DNA of 64,000 nt from the NCBI GenBank assembly GCA_964388665.1, contig CAYMBJ010000001.1, positions 1-64,000 on the forward strand. Reading direction: 5' to 3'. The DNA is from CALCCV01 sp964388665 (GTDB taxonomy: Bacteria > Bdellovibrionota > Bdellovibrionia > Bdellovibrionales > Bdellovibrionaceae). The translations under genes and the position numbers were made by a program. The notes below the pieces were generated by a model. It was not told where the DNA came from. It saw nothing but the letters and a program-made list of their open reading frames with translations, and ran no database searches. Positions 43,766 to 52,643 of the stretch are shown here, in pieces; position 1 is the stretch's first letter; the number at the start of each line of letters is the position of its first letter.

Positions 43766-44461
43766 GTGAAAGCCTTAATTATTGTCCCCACTTATAACGA
43801 AAAAGAGAACATCGTCGCCATCTTGACAGAGATTCTCAAGATAAACCCAGATGTGCATTGCTTGGTGGTGGATGACAACTCTCCAGACGGCACCGCCAGT
43901 TTGGTGAAGGCCATGAGCGACTACAATAAAAAAATATTTTTGCTCGAACGGGCAGGCAAAGAGGGCTTGGGTCGTGCCTACATTGCCGGGTTCAAATGGG
44001 GTCTTGCTCGCGACTATTCGCATTTTGTCGAAATGGACGCGGACTTTTCGCACCGACCTTCTGATCTCAAGCGCATATTGGCCGCGGGCGCCGGCGCCAA
44101 TGTTGTGGTGGGATCGCGGTATGTTGCCGGAGGCAAAGTGGTCAACTGGGGCTGGACTCGCAAATTGATCAGCCGTGGCGGCAGTTTGTATTCTAGAATC
44201 ATTCTTGGTTTTCCGATCAATGATTGGACGGGTGGATTTAATATGTGGACCCGCACCGCTATCGATGCCATTGGTTTGGATTCGATCAAGTCCAATGGCT
44301 ATGCTTTTCAAATAGAAATGAAATTTCGCGCCTGCAGGGCCGGACTTGATGTGATCGAAGTTCCTATCACCTTTGAAGATCGGCGCATCGGTCATAGCAA
44401 GATGTCTGGCAAGATTGTTATTGAAGCCTTCTATCGCGTCTGGGGAATCCGCTGGAGTTGA
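43766..44461 (+). CDS. Polyprenol-phosphate mannosyltransferase-like GT2 enzyme
   Basis: A 231-residue family 2 glycosyltransferase of the dolichol/polyprenol-phosphate mannose synthase type. IIVPTYNEKENI, VVDDNSPDGTASLV (the acidic donor site), MDADFSHRP, GSRYVAGGKVVNWGWTR and GFNMWTRTAIDAIGLDSIKSNGYAFQIEM are family motifs. Starts with GTG 43766 and its stop overlaps the next start by 4 bp (TTGA). No C-terminal GtrA-like membrane domain, so it acts as a soluble or peripheral enzyme. Confidence 0.9.
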   Translation: MKALIIVPTYNEKENIVAILTEILKINPDVHCLVVDDNSPDGTASLVKAMSDYNKKIFLLERAGKEGLGRAYIAGFKWGLARDYSHFVEMDADFSHRPSDLKRILAAGAGANVVVGSRYVAGGKVVNWGWTRKLISRGGSLYSRIILGFPINDWTGGFNMWTRTAIDAIGLDSIKSNGYAFQIEMKFRACRAGLDVIEVPITFEDRRIGHSKMSGKIVIEAFYRVWGIRWS

Positions 44462-45453
44462 AGGTGATCAGGCTTTTGTTTTTTGTGGTGGGACTGATTT
44501 TTTTGATGAACACGCCTTCAGCGCTCGCAAAATCCAGCTCCAAACCCACCTCCAAATCCAGCTCCAAACCCGGCTCCAAAGATTCCCCGCGAGAAAGCTT
44601 TGTTGTGGGAACCATTGTGAACAATCAAGCCATAGTTTATGACTCCGCCAATTTTGATGCTCGCCAGATTCGCTATCTAGAGTCGGGCAAGCGCTACCGG
44701 GTGAGTCAGAAGGTCTATGGGCCTTTCTATAAAATTCAAATCGCACGCGGCAAGTATGGCTACATTGCCGATTCTGATGTGATGGTCAAAAACAAAGCTA
44801 CGCGCGGCAGCTCAAATAAAACCGAAAAAACAGTGCAGGCCTTGGAGCCTTTTGGTGAATCAAAAAAGAAGAAAAAGCCAAAAAGCAAAGTGGATCGCAG
44901 ACCCTTTATCATACGAACCCATCAGGGATTTGGGCTTAACTATGTGCAGTACAAGGAAGACACCCTGGGTGATGTGCAAAAGGCTGATATGCTGTGGCTC
45001 TCTTACCAAATTTCGGGTCCGCAGGGATTGATGGAGATGGCCGATGCTGATGGTGGTCTGACACTGGGATTTTCGGCTCCGGATTATTATAAAAATATCA
45101 CTGAGAATCCGGCTCGTGGCTTTATCTTTATGTTTCATCTGGTACCGCAGTTCACATACGCGCAGTCTCGGCGCAACTACACCTATTTTGGGGTCGGACC
45201 ATTTTTTAAATTTTCGCATTTTGAAACCAAACTGAACATTGGCAATACGGGTTCACAAAAGTCATACAACCTTGATGATATGACCCTAGGTCTACTCACA
45301 CAGGTGGGGATGGCCTTGCAGATCGGTGATCGCTTTTCCACAAGACTTGAAGGGCGCTACTTTTGGGATCGCCAGTCCTACTATGGCTTGAGTTTTATTT
45401 TTCAGTTTCCATTTTCTCATGAAGATACGCCGGCTGCGTCTAAACCGGATTAG
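44458..45453 (+). CDS. Exported SH3-like plus barrel-like protein
   Basis: A 331-residue exported protein, start TTG 44458 overlapping the previous stop. Signal peptide VIRLLFFVVGLIFLMNTPSALA, then a low-complexity KSSSKPTSKSSSKPGSK stretch, an SH3b-like domain (VNNQAIVYDSANFDARQIRYLESGKRYRVSQ, YGYIADSDV), a Lys-rich linker and a C-terminal barrel-like domain with aromatic strands (GFIFMFHLVPQFTYAQ, STRLEGRYFW). Likely an outer-membrane or peptidoglycan-associated protein. Its stop codon TAG is part of the adjoining CAGGCTCC repeat. Confidence 0.7.
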   Translation: MKVIRLLFFVVGLIFLMNTPSALAKSSSKPTSKSSSKPGSKDSPRESFVVGTIVNNQAIVYDSANFDARQIRYLESGKRYRVSQKVYGPFYKIQIARGKYGYIADSDVMVKNKATRGSSNKTEKTVQALEPFGESKKKKKPKSKVDRRPFIIRTHQGFGLNYVQYKEDTLGDVQKADMLWLSYQISGPQGLMEMADADGGLTLGFSAPDYYKNITENPARGFIFMFHLVPQFTYAQSRRNYTYFGVGPFFKFSHFETKLNIGNTGSQKSYNLDDMTLGLLTQVGMALQIGDRFSTRLEGRYFWDRQSYYGLSFIFQFPFSHEDTPAASKPD

Positions 45454-45485
45454 CAGACTCCTGAAATACTCAGATACAGGCTAAC
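45454..45485. repeat. CAGGCTCC repeat, short form (copy R6)
   Basis: CAGACTCCTGAAATACTCAG then ATACAGGCTAAC; two degenerate units in the 43-bp gap between convergent genes. The preceding stop codon (TAG) is at its boundary. Confidence 0.75.
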
Positions 45486-45496
45486 AAATGGTCAGG

Positions 45497-46771
45497 TCAT
45501 TGAGTCCGATGGCTCTCTTCTTGGAGCGCGCTTTGGCGAATTTTGTCGCGATACTGTTTAATATGCTCTGCGGACAGCTGGAGCTTGGCGGCATTGTCTA
45601 TTAACTGATTGCAGGCGTATATCGAAAGACCAAGGCATTCTTGGTGCCATTGGTTCACCCTGTCGGGATCAGGTGCCGGCATTTCTGTTTGTGTCACCGA
45701 ACTTATCGAACGCAGCGGAGATGTCATCAGCGCAGATCTTTTTGAGAGAAGAGCATTTTTAGCAGTGAAATCGTCAATCTCGTCCAGGGAGTAGAAGTTC
45801 ATTAATATCGCGATCACACCCATGGCCATGATGGTGGAACCCCCGCCGAGCCTCAGCCATAGCGCTCTTTTTAGATTTGCAACCAGGTGCTCTTCGTGAA
45901 GATCTGCAAGAAAGAGCTTGCGATTTTGAGAGGATTTGAGCTCGCCGTGTATTTGAAACTCTTGCTCCTCGATGGCCTTGTTGGTGCTTGCGTGAGTGCG
46001 ACAGATCTTTGCCAGAAGTGGATAGCCGTTTCTAGCTTCAAATTGTGAAATTTGTTTATCGCCGTTTTTGTCTATATGGTGCATCGATAATTTGTGCGAT
46101 CGGTTTTTATTGTCAAAAACACGATTGGCAAAGCTGCTCAATCCCAAGCTCGTGGCTGTGCTTCGACCACTGGACTCGAGCGCTTTTGAGCAAAACTCTC
46201 CGCATGCATAGAGGGGTGATCCATTGAGAATCTCTCTCTCAATGATTCGGTACTTTTTATTAAACAGTCCAAACCAAGAATCTGATGGAGGGAAACTGCT
46301 GATTCCCCCGCCTATGACTTCGGTTGCGAGACGGTGGCGAACCTCTCGTTTCAGGCGAGTCCAAAGGGTTTTTCGAGAGCTGCTGATTTCCAAATCTGCA
46401 CGTGCGGGTTTAACAATGGCAATCCCTGTGGGGTCAACCAGATAAAAGGGTTCATAGTGGTGTTTGCGAAACACAGTCACCCACTCTTTACGACGAGATT
46501 TTCCAGTTCCCCGTGTTTCTAAACGCTGCAGTTCAAATTCATAAAGGACAGCCTCTTGATCAAGGGAGTTGCCAATCCATCCACTCATGTCCCAGGCATA
46601 GCCCTGCAGTTCACAAAGTCCCTGAGGTGCGGAGCTGACCTTTGAGCGAGGCAGGTCTTCGATCTCGCGCGAACGACGGTGGCGGCGGATGGCCCCAGCA
46701 AAGAGAGCCAGGCCAATCGCCACAAAAACAAAGCCAATGATAAAGAAACTTCCTTGGTCAGCCAATACCAT
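45497..46771 (-). CDS. GIDE-domain membrane protein with an EF-hand-like loop
   Basis: A 424-residue membrane protein with helices at about 9-28 and 305-325. Residues 50-120 and 160-200 fit the GIDE/MULAN domain found next to LemA in bacteria (FVAIGLALFAGAIRR, EFELQRLETRGTGKSRRKEW, FYLVDPTG). Residues 234-245 (DKNGDKQISQFE) match a calcium-binding EF-hand loop: D, N, D, I, S and E at positions 1, 3, 5, 8, 9 and 12; position 6 is Lys in place of Gly. Start ATG 46771 has a weak site. It follows lemA by 18 bp in the same direction. Confidence 0.75.
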   Translation of the reverse strand: MVLADQGSFFIIGFVFVAIGLALFAGAIRRHRRSREIEDLPRSKVSSAPQGLCELQGYAWDMSGWIGNSLDQEAVLYEFELQRLETRGTGKSRRKEWVTVFRKHHYEPFYLVDPTGIAIVKPARADLEISSSRKTLWTRLKREVRHRLATEVIGGGISSFPPSDSWFGLFNKKYRIIEREILNGSPLYACGEFCSKALESSGRSTATSLGLSSFANRVFDNKNRSHKLSMHHIDKNGDKQISQFEARNGYPLLAKICRTHASTNKAIEEQEFQIHGELKSSQNRKLFLADLHEEHLVANLKRALWLRLGGGSTIMAMGVIAILMNFYSLDEIDDFTAKNALLSKRSALMTSPLRSISSVTQTEMPAPDPDRVNQWHQECLGLSIYACNQLIDNAAKLQLSAEHIKQYRDKIRQSALQEESHRTQ

Positions 46772-46789
46772 ATTTTAGCAGTCTCGGCG

Positions 46790-47365
46790 TTAGGATGCTC
46801 TGGGGAGGTTCATTTTTAGACTCGGAGCTTGGCGGGCTTTTTCGCTGGCACGTAGCAGCTCTTGACGTTGATAGTTTAAAAAACCGGCCACAAACACATC
46901 GGGAAATTGCTCAAGGCGAGTGTTAAAGTTGGCAACCGCTTCGTTGTAGGTTTCGCGTCTATCTGCAATCATGCCTTCTAAGTCAGATACACGGTGCTGC
47001 AGTTGTGTAAAATTTTGATTGGCCTTGAGATCAGGATAATTTTCACCAATGGCCATCACGCCTTGAAGGGCCACAGAAATTTCTTGGTTTGCGTGAACCT
47101 TTTCACTTACTGACCGAGCCGTGCCATAAGCTTGTCTCGATTCTGCCAATTTTTTTATAAGATCCGATTCATAGCTGGCATATTGCTCGATCACCTGAAT
47201 GAGCTGGGGAATCTCATCACAACGCTGAGTCAGAATGACATCGATGTTGGCCCAAGCCCTTTCTAATTGATGCCGCAGTCTAACGAGGCCATTGTACACA
47301 TTCAAAAACATCAGTCCCGCTCCCAGCACAATCAAAACGAGAGTGATCGTCAGCATAGTACTCAT
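46790..47365 (-). CDS. lemA: LemA family protein
   Basis: A 191-residue LemA protein: N-terminal membrane helix (ITLVLIVLGAGLMFLNVYNGLVRL) and the family coil RHQLERAWANIDVILTQRCDEIPQLIQVIEQYASYE, then AIGENYPDLKANQNFTQLQHRVSDLE and the closing FNTRLEQFPDVFVAGFLNYQRQELLRA. LemA proteins are membrane-anchored helical bundles of uncertain function. Good AAGGATT site 6 nt upstream of ATG 47365. It is the first gene of a pair with the GIDE protein, a common arrangement. Confidence 0.93.
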   Translation of the reverse strand: MSTMLTITLVLIVLGAGLMFLNVYNGLVRLRHQLERAWANIDVILTQRCDEIPQLIQVIEQYASYESDLIKKLAESRQAYGTARSVSEKVHANQEISVALQGVMAIGENYPDLKANQNFTQLQHRVSDLEGMIADRRETYNEAVANFNTRLEQFPDVFVAGFLNYQRQELLRASEKARQAPSLKMNLPRAS

Positions 47366-47553
47366 GTGATAATCCTTTCCAAGATATCAGTCCGTCTCCG
47401 ACCTGTTTCTCATCGGATGAGTATTGAGATTAATGAGACTTTTTATGTATCTGTTTGAGAGGATCTCAACTCGATACAGACTCTGTGTTTATCTGCGCTT
47501 ATTTAGCAGATGAAAGCATTGAGTTGCTTGGTAAGACTGCCGAAAGAGTGTGT

Positions 47554-47820
47554 ATGAAGAATATGAGATTGGTGATTGTGGCGAATCTATTAGTGGTCAC
47601 GGTGCTCTTCACGCTTTGGGTCCTCGGAGTGTTTTCTCCTGAGATTTTGGCCACATCGGGTGGAAAGGCTTTTGCACTGATACTGGGAATTGGCACTCTG
47701 ATGAGCCTCAGTTATATGGTTTTATCAGGTCAGATGACAGGTAGGTCGGAGATCACGACCTCTGAAGGCAAGTCGCAAGAAACGGATACAATGAACTCAG
47801 GACCTCAATTTAGGAAATAG
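47554..47820 (+). CDS. Small two-helix membrane protein, unknown
   Basis: 88 residues from ATG 47554 with two membrane helices (LVIVANLLVVTVLFTLWVLGV and KAFALILGIGTLMSLSYMVL) and a polar C-terminal tail. The frame is open to 47455, but I prefer 47554 because the protein becomes membrane-like there and AGAG lies upstream. No family recognised. Confidence 0.5.
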   Translation: MKNMRLVIVANLLVVTVLFTLWVLGVFSPEILATSGGKAFALILGIGTLMSLSYMVLSGQMTGRSEITTSEGKSQETDTMNSGPQFRK

Positions 47821-47989
47821 AAAATTCGCTTCATGAGCAAAGCTTATGCACGAAGGCGATGGCATTTTCCGTGAAATGATTTCATTGCGATCGGACCAAG
47901 TCCGCCTGAGTGGCGGCCGGGGTTGCCGCGCCGGTGGCAGGTGAATTGCCTGATTGGCAAGTGGTTGATTTTCGTATAGTTGTCGTCAC

Positions 47990-49144
47990 ATGAAAAAATA
48001 TGACGAGACCTTAACGGTGACTGAATTTGATCAAATGGGACTTTCTCCTGCCTTGATGGCCGCACTGGCCAAAGCAAAGTTTGTCAAGCCCACCCAAATT
48101 CAAGCAGAAGCGACGCCTCGGGCCTTGGCGGGCGAAGATCTTGTGGGCGTGGCGCAAACAGGAAGCGGAAAAACATTGGCCTACGCACTGGCAGTGGTTG
48201 CTAAGCTGGAAAAAAATCCAACCAGTCGTGCATTGATCCTTTCTCCAAGTCAAGAGACAGCCGAGCAGGTTCATTGGCTCTGCCTGGCGCTGTGTGCTGA
48301 CCTCGATATTTCAAATTGTTTGATCGCACCGGGTACAGTGGTGGCGACTCAGCGAAACCTCTTGAAAAAAAATCCCCGGCTCATTGTTGCCACTCCTGGC
48401 CGTCTGAACGACCACCTCCAGCACAACAAACTTTTACTCAAAGGACTTGATATGCTGGTCATTGATGAAGCGGATCGCATGTTGGATTTGGGGTTTGAAC
48501 AGCAACTCAAATACATGCAGTGCACGCTGCGTGGCACTCGCCAAACGTTGATGTTTGCTGCGAGCCTAAGTTCGCGGGCCGAACTGGTGGCAAAGATGTT
48601 TCTAGCCGAGGACGCTGTACTCATCCGCTCGACAGCGTCGGAAACTCCGGTGTCAACATTGGCGCAAAAGGTATTCTTTTTATCAGTGACACAAAAGCAG
48701 AATCGCCTGGTGGATGAATTGAAAAGCATGAAAGGTGGAGTTATTGTTTTTGCGGATAGCAAAGAAAACTGTGTCAGCCTGGGGCGCATTCTGAAACATC
48801 ATGAATTTTCGGCTGATTTTATCCATGGAGATATGAATCCTGGACACAGGAATCGGGTGCTCAGTGAGTTTCGCGGACAAAGAATTCAAATATTGGTAAC
48901 GACAGATCTGCTCTCGCGCGGTCTGGATGTTGCCCATGTCAATCACGTTGTCAATTTTGATCTGCCCTACAAATCAGATGATTTTCTTCATCGAATTGGT
49001 CGGACTGCACGGGCAGGACGAGAGGGGACAGCCGTGACCTTTGTGACTCCTGCCGACGGACGCACTTATAGAAAGATCAAAGGATTTCTTCACGGCGCCG
49101 CCGAGGCCACCCTCGCCAACACCTTTAAATTCACTGATCATTAG
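47990..49144 (+). CDS. DEAD-box RNA helicase, divergent motifs Ia and III
   Basis: A 384-residue DEAD-box helicase. Motifs in order: Q motif FVKPTQIQ, I AQTGSGKT, Ib TPGR, II DEAD (VIDEADRMLD), V TTDLLSRGLDV, VI HRIGRTARAG. Motif Ia reads SPSQETAE in place of PTRELA and motif III reads FAASLS in place of SAT, both unusual. Motif III couples ATP hydrolysis to unwinding, so activity may be altered. No C-terminal extension beyond the two RecA folds. It probably remodels RNA. The stop TAG is adjoined by a CAGGCTCC repeat. Confidence 0.9.
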   Translation: MKKYDETLTVTEFDQMGLSPALMAALAKAKFVKPTQIQAEATPRALAGEDLVGVAQTGSGKTLAYALAVVAKLEKNPTSRALILSPSQETAEQVHWLCLALCADLDISNCLIAPGTVVATQRNLLKKNPRLIVATPGRLNDHLQHNKLLLKGLDMLVIDEADRMLDLGFEQQLKYMQCTLRGTRQTLMFAASLSSRAELVAKMFLAEDAVLIRSTASETPVSTLAQKVFFLSVTQKQNRLVDELKSMKGGVIVFADSKENCVSLGRILKHHEFSADFIHGDMNPGHRNRVLSEFRGQRIQILVTTDLLSRGLDVAHVNHVVNFDLPYKSDDFLHRIGRTARAGREGTAVTFVTPADGRTYRKIKGFLHGAAEATLANTFKFTDH

Positions 49145-49188
49145 CAGGCTCCTGAAAAAGGAAAATCTGCCTGTCTTTGAGTTTTCCT
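49145..49188. repeat. CAGGCTCC repeat, degenerate (copy R7)
   Basis: CAGGCTCCTGAAAAAGGAAA, then ATCTGCCTGTCTTTGAGTTTTCC. The first part equals the unit-plus-foldback junction of R1/R5, after which the foldback is deleted. It occupies the 42-bp gap between two convergent genes. Confidence 0.75.
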
Positions 49189-49771
49189 AGTCGCTACTTG
49201 ATGGGCTGCTGATGGGTCTGGTCAGTTCTTGATAGAGTCGTAGGCCAATCCAAGCGTCGGTGGCTGCATAGTTCAGTTGCCTTTCACTGAGCACTGCGGC
49301 TTCCCAATTGGTGAGCTTTGGGCCCTTTGAGAGTTTGGCCTGCATTACCTCTTCGGTCATGCCTTTGAGTCCAAAATTCTTTAGTCCTTTTTCTTTTGCA
49401 ATGGTTTGCAATTCAATAAAATTTTGAGGCGCAAAGGGAAAGATCTTTTTGAGTTGCTTGAGATCGTGTTGAATGGCAACTCCCACCTTCACCACACTGC
49501 TATCTTCAAAAATTGTCCTCAATATATCAAACTGGCTCACAAAATGTGTGCGAATGAGGTAGGCATCTGTTTCCGTGGCGATTTGAATTAGGGCCACCTT
49601 ATAAACATCACCTTTTTTGAAGCTTGGTCTGGTTTCGGTGTCAAAACCAAACGCTGTTACTGCCAACAGTTCTGTGGCGACACTCGCCAATTGGTGATCG
49701 TTGACAATAAGATGAATCTTACCTGAAAAATTGATATTGGTTTCAGAGACTGAGTTGGCCTGGTCTTCCAT
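49187..49771 (-). CDS. RNase D-like 3'-5' exonuclease
   Basis: A 194-residue DEDDy exonuclease of the RNase D/Werner type: FGFDTETRPSF (ExoI, DxE), KVGVAIQHDLKQLKKIF (ExoII Asp) and LNYAATDAWIGLRLYQEL (ExoIII YxxxD). It degrades RNA or DNA 3' ends with two metal ions. The HRDC domains of RNase D are absent, so it is a compact form. Good GGGAG site 6 nt before ATG 49771. Confidence 0.88.
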   Translation of the reverse strand: MEDQANSVSETNINFSGKIHLIVNDHQLASVATELLAVTAFGFDTETRPSFKKGDVYKVALIQIATETDAYLIRTHFVSQFDILRTIFEDSSVVKVGVAIQHDLKQLKKIFPFAPQNFIELQTIAKEKGLKNFGLKGMTEEVMQAKLSKGPKLTNWEAAVLSERQLNYAATDAWIGLRLYQELTRPISSPSSSD

Positions 49772-49786
49772 ATTTAACTCCCTGTT

Positions 49787-50734
49787 TCAACGCTTGAGAA
49801 CGGCATCGGCACGTCCCAGGGTCGCTTCAATGGCTTTCTTTTGCATACGATAGCGGGCGCTATTGTATATCACTAAAAGGTTTTTATAGCGCTTAAGGAG
49901 TTTGCTGGACTGGCGCAAAAAGTTTTCGTCGCGAATTCGATTAAAATCTGCAGAAAGTTTTTGTGTAAAGAGTTTGCCGTTATCTAAAGGCTCGGCCTCA
50001 GCCGAGGACAAGGCATTTTTGGAAAATTCTTTGCCGTTTTTTTCTTTGTACCAAGCCAAGAAATCTTTGTATGAAAACTCTATGGGTCCGAGTTGGTAGG
50101 CATGTTTTTGTGCCCCTGTGTATTTTTTAAAGTAAGCTTCAATTGGAATCCCATCAATCTCTTTGGCGACAATCGCACTGGGAACTTGGCGAACAAAAAG
50201 AAATCCCAAAAGATCCACCTCGCTATAGGATTTCTTGGCAAGCTCTTTAAAAACAAGGGTCTTATCGGGCTCGCCACCAAAAAATTTTAAATCATGCTTG
50301 TAAGCCATCTCTATGGCATAGGAGGTTTCACCATTGGGATAGTAGCCGTCCTTTGCTTTTGCTAAAACATGACTCTGTAGTCCCTCAGCATCTGCGGCTT
50401 GGGCCGCATCAATGCCCTCAATTAGGACCGCCCTCACGGGATATTCGCGAAAGGCTTCGTCAATGAGTTGAAAGGTTGGAGAGTCCACCTTGCGCGCGGG
50501 TTGACTGGCCAGATACAGCAGTTGCAAAGTGCCACGGCGGTAGGTCTTTTGATGAACATAGAGCGCAGGACCGGGAGGAGGGGTGGGTGCTGCGGCGGGA
50601 GAGTTGCCTTGCAAATCTGCAGATGGCGAGAGAAGCAAATCCGCTTTAAACAGTTCGCCACGTTTTTGTTTTTGATTAAAGAGAGAGCATCCGCTCACGA
50701 CAAAGATAAACAACAATAGAATTCGAAATAACAT
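49787..50734 (-). CDS. Lipoprotein, TraB/EreA-like fold possible
   Basis: About 315 residues from ATG 50734, which opens a lipoprotein signal (RILLLFIFVVSGCSLF, lipobox VVSG|C); the frame extends to 50776. No clear ribosome binding site. The N-terminal part has strand-like elements (RAVLIEGIDAAQAA, LKFFGGEPDKTLVF) faintly like TraB/GumN proteins, but I cannot assign a family. Envelope-located; function unknown. Followed in the same direction by the exonuclease gene 16 bp downstream. Confidence 0.65.
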   Translation of the reverse strand: MLFRILLLFIFVVSGCSLFNQKQKRGELFKADLLLSPSADLQGNSPAAAPTPPPGPALYVHQKTYRRGTLQLLYLASQPARKVDSPTFQLIDEAFREYPVRAVLIEGIDAAQAADAEGLQSHVLAKAKDGYYPNGETSYAIEMAYKHDLKFFGGEPDKTLVFKELAKKSYSEVDLLGFLFVRQVPSAIVAKEIDGIPIEAYFKKYTGAQKHAYQLGPIEFSYKDFLAWYKEKNGKEFSKNALSSAEAEPLDNGKLFTQKLSADFNRIRDENFLRQSSKLLKRYKNLLVIYNSARYRMQKKAIEATLGRADAVLKR

Positions 50735-50886
50735 AAGAAGATGATCGCAAATCCTGATGCATATGCAAAGTTCCAAATTCCTTTGGGTTCTGCCTCAAAA
50801 ATCTCCACGCCTTGAGGTGAAAAGATTGACATGCTAGACCACTAGATTGGTTGCGCAAGGCGGCGCATCGGTGCTATGCCAGAGCC

Positions 50887-52641
50887 ATGCTCATACACAA
50901 ATTGGATCCACATCTCACGAATATCATTGCTGCTGGTGAGGTCTTAGAAAGACCGGCACAGCTGGTGAAAGAACTGATCGAAAACAGTTTGGATGCTGGT
51001 GCTGATGAACTGCGCGTTTCTGTTGAAAATTCAGGCCGCGATATTGAAATCACAGACAATGGCAAGGGCATGGGCGCCGAGGATTTGCTACTGTGCACGG
51101 AGCGATTCACCACTTCAAAGATTGCCAACGAAGCTGATTTATGGAAATTGCAGTCCTTTGGTTTTCGTGGCGAAGCGCTGGCCAGTGCGGCCGCCATTAG
51201 CGATATGTTCATTCGTAGCTCCTTGGTGAATTGCGATGAAGGGCATTCTTTAAAGATCAGCAATGGCGTCAAGTCCAAGTTGCTGGCGCAGTCTTGCCCA
51301 CCTGGAACTCTGATTCGGATCAATAATCTTTTTGCCAATACTCCTGTTCGCGAAAAATTTTTGAAAACGGAAGCCGGGGAGTTTCAGGCCATTCGCCAAG
51401 TCATCAAAGCGATGGCATTGCAATTTCCTCACGTTGAAATTAAATACTATGAGCGCGACAAACTGCATTTGCACTTTCCAAAAGAGAATGCGCACTTTCG
51501 CGCCACTCGCGTACTGGGTGCAAAAAAGCTCTTTGAGGCCGTGCATGATTCGCCCGGGTTGAAAGTTCATATTTATTATACATCTCCTTATGATGTGCAA
51601 AAGAGCTCAAGAAACATTTGGTTATTTGTGCAGCAGCGATGGATTCAAGACCGCTCTTTGGTGAGTGCTGTATTGGAGGCCTATCGCACCTTTTTGATGC
51701 ACGGCGAGTACCCTTCGGCAATGATTTCTATCGAAATGGATCCGGCCACGGTGGATGTGAATGTGCATCCTTCAAAGCGTGAGGTGAAGTTTGCTGACCC
51801 CAGTCGGCTCTTTCGTGCCATTCATCATAGCATCAAAGAGGCCTTGTCCACTTCACCATGGATTCCAGCAGGAGCATCACGGCAGGAATCCATTTCGCCA
51901 TCTGCTTTGCTGGCGGATGCGCTCGTCCCAGAGGGGGGCGGTGGTGAGAGTTTGGCGCTGATGCCATTGCAAGACATGCGTGTTCAATACCGAAAGCTCA
52001 ACTTTGACAATCAGGCAGAAGGTCCTGAAAGTCCTAAGGTTCTAGATAATCCAGGACACTGGAGCCGTATGCAGGTCATTGGCCAGAGTCACCTGACCTA
52101 TCTCATTTGCGATTCAGGGCAAGAATTGATTTTGATTGATCAACATGCTGCCCACGAGCGAGTCCTGTTTGAAAAGCTTATGAAGGCAAAAAAACTGGGG
52201 AATATTCCCGCGCAGGAGATTTTAATTCCCTTGGCCTTTCAGGCCGAAGAGGACTGCGTCGAAAACATATGGAACCTTAGAGGCGATTTGCAAATTTTGG
52301 GCGTCAAGATTTCGCGCCAGGGCCCAGAGACTTTGCTCATTGAGAGTCATCCAGCTGCCGTAAAAGCCGACGCCCTTTTGGAGAGCTTACAAAAAATGGC
52401 CGAGTCCTTGCGCAAGGGCCAAGTTGTCATTCATTTGGAGCATCAATTTCAGGAAATGTTTTCGTCCTGGGCTTGTCATTCAGCAATTCGCGCGGGGCAA
52501 GCGCTGAGTTTGGTGCAGATGCAGGAGCTTTTGCGTTTGATGGATGAAGCGCCTCAATCATCATTTTGTCCACACGGGCGACCAGTTTCTATTGCCATGG
52601 GATTTAATGAGATTGAGCGAAAATTCGGGCGCATCACCTAG
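50887..52641 (+). CDS. mutL: DNA mismatch repair protein MutL, endonuclease-type
   Basis: A 584-residue MutL. The GHKL ATPase N-terminus is complete (LTNIIAAGEVLERPAQLVKELIENSLDAGA, DNGKGM, GFRGEAL). The C-terminus carries the endonuclease signature DQHAAHERVLFE (DQHAx2Ex4E) and CPHGRP, so it belongs to the nicking MutL class of organisms without MutH. It licenses strand removal after mismatch recognition by MutS, which is not in the window. I use ATG 50887; the upstream codons from 50851 look non-coding. Two bases separate it from miaA. Confidence 0.96.
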   Translation: MLIHKLDPHLTNIIAAGEVLERPAQLVKELIENSLDAGADELRVSVENSGRDIEITDNGKGMGAEDLLLCTERFTTSKIANEADLWKLQSFGFRGEALASAAAISDMFIRSSLVNCDEGHSLKISNGVKSKLLAQSCPPGTLIRINNLFANTPVREKFLKTEAGEFQAIRQVIKAMALQFPHVEIKYYERDKLHLHFPKENAHFRATRVLGAKKLFEAVHDSPGLKVHIYYTSPYDVQKSSRNIWLFVQQRWIQDRSLVSAVLEAYRTFLMHGEYPSAMISIEMDPATVDVNVHPSKREVKFADPSRLFRAIHHSIKEALSTSPWIPAGASRQESISPSALLADALVPEGGGGESLALMPLQDMRVQYRKLNFDNQAEGPESPKVLDNPGHWSRMQVIGQSHLTYLICDSGQELILIDQHAAHERVLFEKLMKAKKLGNIPAQEILIPLAFQAEEDCVENIWNLRGDLQILGVKISRQGPETLLIESHPAAVKADALLESLQKMAESLRKGQVVIHLEHQFQEMFSSWACHSAIRAGQALSLVQMQELLRLMDEAPQSSFCPHGRPVSIAMGFNEIERKFGRIT

Positions 52642-52643
52642 CA

